From an uncultured Bacilli bacterium (GTDB taxonomy: Bacteria > Bacillota_I > Bacilli_A > RF39 > UBA660): a stretch of 8,289 bases of DNA. The DNA lies in contig CANRGI010000051.1 of the NCBI GenBank assembly GCA_947630095.1, positions 1-8,289 of the forward strand, written 5' to 3'. Position numbers and translations under genes: made by a program. The notes below the pieces were generated by a model that was given only the letters and a program-made list of their open reading frames with translations, ran no database searches and had not been told where the DNA came from. Positions 6,167 through 8,289 of the stretch are shown one piece after another (the stretch's first letter is position 1; the number at the start of each line of letters is the position of its first letter).

Positions 6167-6400
6167 ATGAAGATAATTCTTCATATATAGAGAACACTTA
6201 ACTTTTAAGAATTTGGTGTCGTTAAAGTTAGCATCTAAACGTTTTTGAATAGCAATTGTTTAGGTATTTTATATCAATTTGTAAATTATTATAAGTAAAA
6301 ATAAAAGGAGTAGTACTACGATTAATAAATCTTTCTTACTAATAATTACCACTTTGAAAAACCCCCGCATCAAATTATATTAAGTGTTCTCTAATTTTTT
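6167..6400 (+). ncRNA. Structured RNA 2, about 230 nt, multibranched, unknown class
   Basis: This fills the 306-base gap between the XRE genes. After a short 5' hairpin (6167-6172 with 6179-6184), P1 is a perfect 13-bp long-range stem, AGAGAACACTTAA (6189-6201) with TTAAGTGTTCTCT (6380-6392). P2 is AATTTGGTG (6210-6218) with CATCAAATT (6368-6376). P3 is TTAAAGT (6222-6228) with ACTTTGA (6351-6357). P3 opens into a three-way junction: P4, ATCTAAAC (6233-6240) with GTTTAGGT (6258-6265), and P5, GTAAATTATTATAAG (6281-6295) with CTTACTAATAATTAC (6335-6349), 14 pairs with two single bulges. The P2-P3 loop contains AAAACCCCC, a C-run rare in this genome. P1 is followed by AATTTTTTATT, so the 3' end can form there. 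Length and closing stem would allow 6S RNA, but the branched interior argues against it. It may be an independent RNA or a leader controlling the XRE gene at 6429. Confidence 0.7.
6354..6381 (+). promoter_or_regulatory. Possible promoter for the second XRE gene inside RNA 2
   Basis: TTGAAA (6354-6359), 16 bases, TATATT (6376-6381). Transcription would begin near 6388, giving a 41-base leader that omits the 5' half of P1. It would let the XRE gene be transcribed independently of RNA 2. In an A/T-rich region such matches occur by chance. Confidence 0.3.
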
Positions 6401-6428
6401 ATTAAATTTTTTTATGAAAGGAAATACT

Positions 6429-6665
6429 ATGATAGGTAAGATGTTAAAAACAATGAGAAAAAAGAGAAATTATACACAAGAATTTGTAGCAAAAAAAATC
6501 GGATATGCTAGAAATACCCTAACTGAATATGAAACAGAAGCAATAGAGCCTACTTTTGACACCATTGAAAAAATAGCAAATATGTGTGATTTTGATATTG
6601 TTTTTATAGATAGAAAAACTAAAGAAATATTAAGTAGTAAAAACATTGATAGAGAAGAAGTTTAA
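6429..6665 (+). CDS. Small XRE-family HTH regulator (second copy)
   Basis: 78 residues from ATG 6429, with AAAGGA (6417-6422) at proper spacing; the in-frame ATG at 6414 overlaps that site and follows only T-rich sequence, so it is less likely. Residues 3-57 form an HTH_3 domain: MLKTMRKKRNYTQEFVAKKI (helices 1-2), GYARNTLTEYETEAIEPTFD (recognition helix and turn), TIEKIANMCDFDIVFID (helices 4-5 running into a beta strand). The DFDIVFIDRKTKEIL ending resembles the strand with which small phage-type XRE proteins dimerise. The short charged tail carries no other domain. It closes the plus-strand island and is followed by a good terminator. Its leader is RNA 2 or starts within it, so its expression may depend on RNA 2 folding or on termination after P1; this is inference. 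Confidence 0.85.
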   Translation: MIGKMLKTMRKKRNYTQEFVAKKIGYARNTLTEYETEAIEPTFDTIEKIANMCDFDIVFIDRKTKEILSSKNIDREEV

Positions 6666-6700
6666 AAGAACTATTAAAATTATTAGTTCTTTTTATTTTA
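6664..6700 (+). terminator. Intrinsic terminator of the DUF3800/XRE island
   Basis: AAAAGAACTA (6664-6673) pairs perfectly with TAGTTCTTTT (6684-6693) around a ten-base loop, followed by a T-rich run to 6700. It starts within the stop codon of the second XRE gene. Confidence 0.8.
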
Positions 6701-6709
6701 TACTTCCAT

Positions 6710-6737
6710 AAAAAAAGAAATAGTAATTACTATCTCT
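6710..6737 (-). terminator. Intrinsic terminator after the dehydrogenase gene
   Basis: On the minus strand, AGAGATAGT pairs with ACTATTTCT (one G-U) around AATT, followed by seven T. It starts immediately after the TAG stop. Together with 6664-6700 it makes a back-to-back terminator pair insulating the convergent units. Confidence 0.8.
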
Positions 6738-7763
6738 CTACATATTCGGGTCTATTAGAATTTTTATCTTATCACTAGTTCCATTAGTAAGTTCAACAAA
6801 AGCATCTTGCACCTTTTCTAAAGGTACTACTTCACTTACAAATGGCATAACATCAATTTGTTTATTTGACATTAAATCTATACAAGATGCAAATTCTTCT
6901 TTAGTATACGCGATAGCGCCTTGAAGTTCTATTTCTTTTAAAACAGCAAGTGTTGTTGGTACTGTAATAGCGTCTGTTGCAACACCTACAAGTATTACTT
7001 TACCACCAGGGCGACAAGTCATAATCGCACTTGTAACTGCTGGAGAATTACCACAGCACTCAAGCACTACATCAAACCCACCATTAGTTAAAGCCATTGA
7101 GTTTGCTAAAAAGTTTTCGTCTTTAGCATCTAAAAATTTATCTGCAACTCCTAATCTAACAGCATTATTACCACGCGCACTATTTGTTTCTGAAACTACA
7201 ACTAAACTAGCCCCCTCTTTCTTTGCAAACAAAGCACTTACTAACCCTATAATCCCTCCACCAATAACAAGTACTTTAGCACCTACTTTAATATCTGCTA
7301 AATGTACTGCGTGAAGTCCTACAGCAGTTGGTTCAACCATTGCTACTTCTTCGTCAGTTAAATTATCAGGTGTCTTTAAAATTAAATCTCCATTTATTGC
7401 TATCTTTTTAGAATAAGCCCCAGGATTATCTAAAGACAACCCTAAAGCGTGTTCCCAAGTATGAGCACAATATTGAGGATTTCCTGTCTTACACGCTTGA
7501 CACTCTCCACAAGGAGATATTGGTAAAGAAGTTACTCTATCACCAACATTTAAATCAGTTCTATCTCCTCTATCTAATACTATACCTGCATATTCGTGTC
7601 CCATTACAAGCCCTTGAGGAGCGCCTGCTACCCAGTTGTGAATATCAGAACCACATATTCCTGCTTTCTTAATTTCAATTATAACTTTCTTTCCATCACT
7701 AATAGGTTCTTCTATTTCACTTACACCTACTTCTTTAACTCCTTTAATTGCTACACTTTTCAT
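6738..7763 (-). CDS. Zinc-dependent medium-chain alcohol/polyol dehydrogenase (butanediol/sorbitol dehydrogenase-like)
   Basis: 341 residues, full family length, from the ATG at 7761-7763 with a perfect SD (TAGGAGGT) five bases upstream. The N-terminal GroES-like half carries catalytic zinc ligands C37 (AGICGSDIH), H56 and E57 (GHEYAG), with E144 in VEPTAVGLHAV. Four structural-zinc cysteines are at 85, 88, 91 and 99 (CGECQACKTGNPQYC). The Rossmann half has VIGGGIIG (167-173 region) and an acidic residue after the second strand (VVVSE, E192), which favours NAD over NADP. Reaction: reversible oxidation of a secondary alcohol or polyol to a ketone in the cytoplasm. VEPTAVGLHAV is characteristic of butanediol/sorbitol/threonine dehydrogenase relatives; the substrate cannot be fixed from sequence. 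Codons look more GC-tolerant than the neighbouring envelope genes, consistent with a well-expressed metabolic enzyme. It appears to be monocistronic, with its own promoter and terminator. Confidence 0.92.
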   Translation of the reverse strand: MKSVAIKGVKEVGVSEIEEPISDGKKVIIEIKKAGICGSDIHNWVAGAPQGLVMGHEYAGIVLDRGDRTDLNVGDRVTSLPISPCGECQACKTGNPQYCAHTWEHALGLSLDNPGAYSKKIAINGDLILKTPDNLTDEEVAMVEPTAVGLHAVHLADIKVGAKVLVIGGGIIGLVSALFAKKEGASLVVVSETNSARGNNAVRLGVADKFLDAKDENFLANSMALTNGGFDVVLECCGNSPAVTSAIMTCRPGGKVILVGVATDAITVPTTLAVLKEIELQGAIAYTKEEFASCIDLMSNKQIDVMPFVSEVVPLEKVQDAFVELTNGTSDKIKILIDPNM

Positions 7764-7780
7764 TTCTACCTCCTAACTTT

Positions 7781-7789
7781 ATTATAACA
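7781..7789 (-). promoter_or_regulatory. Extended -10 element for the dehydrogenase gene
   Basis: On the minus strand TGTTATAAT: a perfect -10 (7781-7786) with extended TG. No good -35 is present at 16-18 bases. The start would fall near 7774-7775, so the message would begin at the SD itself with a leader of about 11 bases. A perfect 8-base palindrome, AAGTACTT (7792-7799), lies in the spacer and could bind a regulator. Confidence 0.55.
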
Positions 7790-7858
7790 TCAAGTACTTA
7801 AATATGTAATAAAATACACATTTTTTGATATTTTATTTACATTATTAGTATGTACATT

Positions 7859-7886
7859 TAAAAAAGAATTAGACCTAACTAATTCT
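7859..7886 (-). terminator. Intrinsic terminator overlapping the end of the DUF1287 gene
   Basis: On the minus strand AGAATTAG pairs perfectly with CTAATTCT around TTAGGT, followed by a run of six T. The loop contains the TAG stop (7875-7877), so the 5' arm encodes the last residues of the protein. Confidence 0.85.
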
Positions 7887-8289
7887 ATAATGACCGATTA
7901 TATCTTCTTTATATAATTCTAAAACATCTTCTTCATAATTTCTTTGATACTTTGAAGCGTGATGTATAAGATAAGGTATTCCTTTTTTATTTCTTTTATC
8001 AGATATAATACCTATATGCTTCTTAAATACAATTATATCTCCACCCTGAAAACTACTTATATCTTTTAAATCAGTACTTAAACTAATAGCATTTCTCTTT
8101 AAATATGTATTTAAATTTAATACTCTTCTAAAATCTATATTTTTATCTATTATATCTATATCATATTTTTCTTTATTATTTTTAACATCTTCATTTAAAA
8201 GCATCATTATATCATACCCAGAATTTAATAAACTAAAAGCAACTACATCAGTACATACCCCATACTCGTCATTAGGGTACCCAGTACCA
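7875..8289 (-). CDS. DUF1287 protein (YijF-like), 5' end outside window
   Basis: The frame is open through the right edge, giving 137 residues up to the TAG at 7875-7877; an internal ATG at 8207 would cut off the best-conserved block and is not the start. The visible part matches DUF1287 almost motif by motif: GYPNDEYGVCTDVVAFSLLN with the conserved C12, GYDIMMLLNEDV, NIDFRRVLNLNTYLKR, GGDIIVFKKHIGIISD with H91, IHHASK, and the closing IGHYRI. In this family the GxCTDVV cysteine and the HIGIVSD histidine are arranged as in NlpC/P60-type cysteine peptidases, which suggests hydrolysis or amidase action on a wall component; that activity is inference. DUF1287 proteins are normally exported, so a signal peptide is expected in the missing N-terminal part (about 50-80 residues judging by the family). 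Promoter and start codon lie outside the window. Confidence 0.9.
   Translation of the reverse strand, partial: GTGYPNDEYGVCTDVVAFSLLNSGYDIMMLLNEDVKNNKEKYDIDIIDKNIDFRRVLNLNTYLKRNAISLSTDLKDISSFQGGDIIVFKKHIGIISDKRNKKGIPYLIHHASKYQRNYEEDVLELYKEDIIGHYRIS

Noticed and set aside
6319..6382. Small hydrophobic toxin-like peptide after the AAAAGGAG site in RNA 2
   Set aside because: The frame has no ATG, GTG or TTG at proper spacing; only an ACG would start it, and the bases are explained by helices P5, P3 and P1.
5669..6392. MITE-like elements defined by the 13-14 bp terminal inverted repeats
   Set aside because: The two sets of ends are unrelated, no target-site duplications flank them, and each begins near a promoter start, which fits RNA genes better.
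6189..6392. 6S RNA
   Set aside because: Size and closing stem fit loosely, but the interior folds into a three-way junction instead of one long rod with a central bubble; kept only as an alternative.
5667..6400. Retron-like non-coding RNAs (inverted-repeat-closed RNA next to a protein gene)
   Set aside because: No reverse transcriptase is encoded in the window; the downstream genes are XRE regulators.
7596..7787. 63-residue plus-strand reading frame opposite the dehydrogenase start
   Set aside because: Low-complexity, aromatic-rich mirror of the dehydrogenase N-terminus and promoter, with no ribosome site.
1..8289. tRNA, rRNA, CRISPR array, tandem repeats or insertion-sequence ends
   Set aside because: No cloverleaf, regularly spaced direct repeats, transposase fragments or rRNA-like sequence were recognised by eye.

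Overview
The window comes from a very AT-rich genome (roughly three quarters A+T). It fits an uncultured low-GC Bacillota or Mycoplasmatota-like gut bacterium. Coding is standard: Trp is TGG, starts are ATG or GTG, strong Shine-Dalgarno (SD) sites are present, and sigma-A promoters are near consensus. Wall-directed proteins (an OatA-like acyltransferase with SGNH domains and a DUF1287 protein) suggest a peptidoglycan-bearing cell, not a wall-less mycoplasma.

Left block (1-4734, all minus strand), read in the direction of transcription: an AT3-SGNH-SGNH O-acyltransferase (2575-4734); a membrane-anchored CPWC thioredoxin-like protein (1770-2495) with a metallophosphoesterase six bases behind it (942-1763); a small lipoprotein with its own perfect promoter and a terminator (422-880); and a DUF3592-like membrane protein that runs off the left edge (1-340). 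This is an envelope-protein block. Most of its promoters place the transcription start only 10-20 bases before the start codon.

Central island (about 4800-6700, plus strand): a DUF3800 protein (4954-5631), a structured RNA with its own promoter (about 5667-5776), a small XRE/Cro-type regulator (5882-6121), a second larger structured RNA with its own promoter (about 6167-6400), a second small XRE regulator (6429-6665) and a terminator. Each RNA is closed by a perfect 13-14 bp long-range stem and begins near the expected start of a sigma-A promoter. This alternating RNA/regulator arrangement next to a DUF3800 gene is the most unusual part of the window and is the best candidate for an undescribed system. 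I recall that structured RNA motifs associated with DUF3800 genes have been reported by comparative genomics; I could not check whether these two belong to them.

Right block (6710-8289, minus strand): a zinc-dependent medium-chain alcohol/polyol dehydrogenase (6738-7763) with its own promoter and terminator, and the 3' part of a DUF1287 protein (7875-8289) whose 5' end lies beyond the window. The island and the dehydrogenase are transcribed convergently and separated by back-to-back terminators. No tRNA, rRNA, CRISPR array, insertion sequence or transposase gene was seen.
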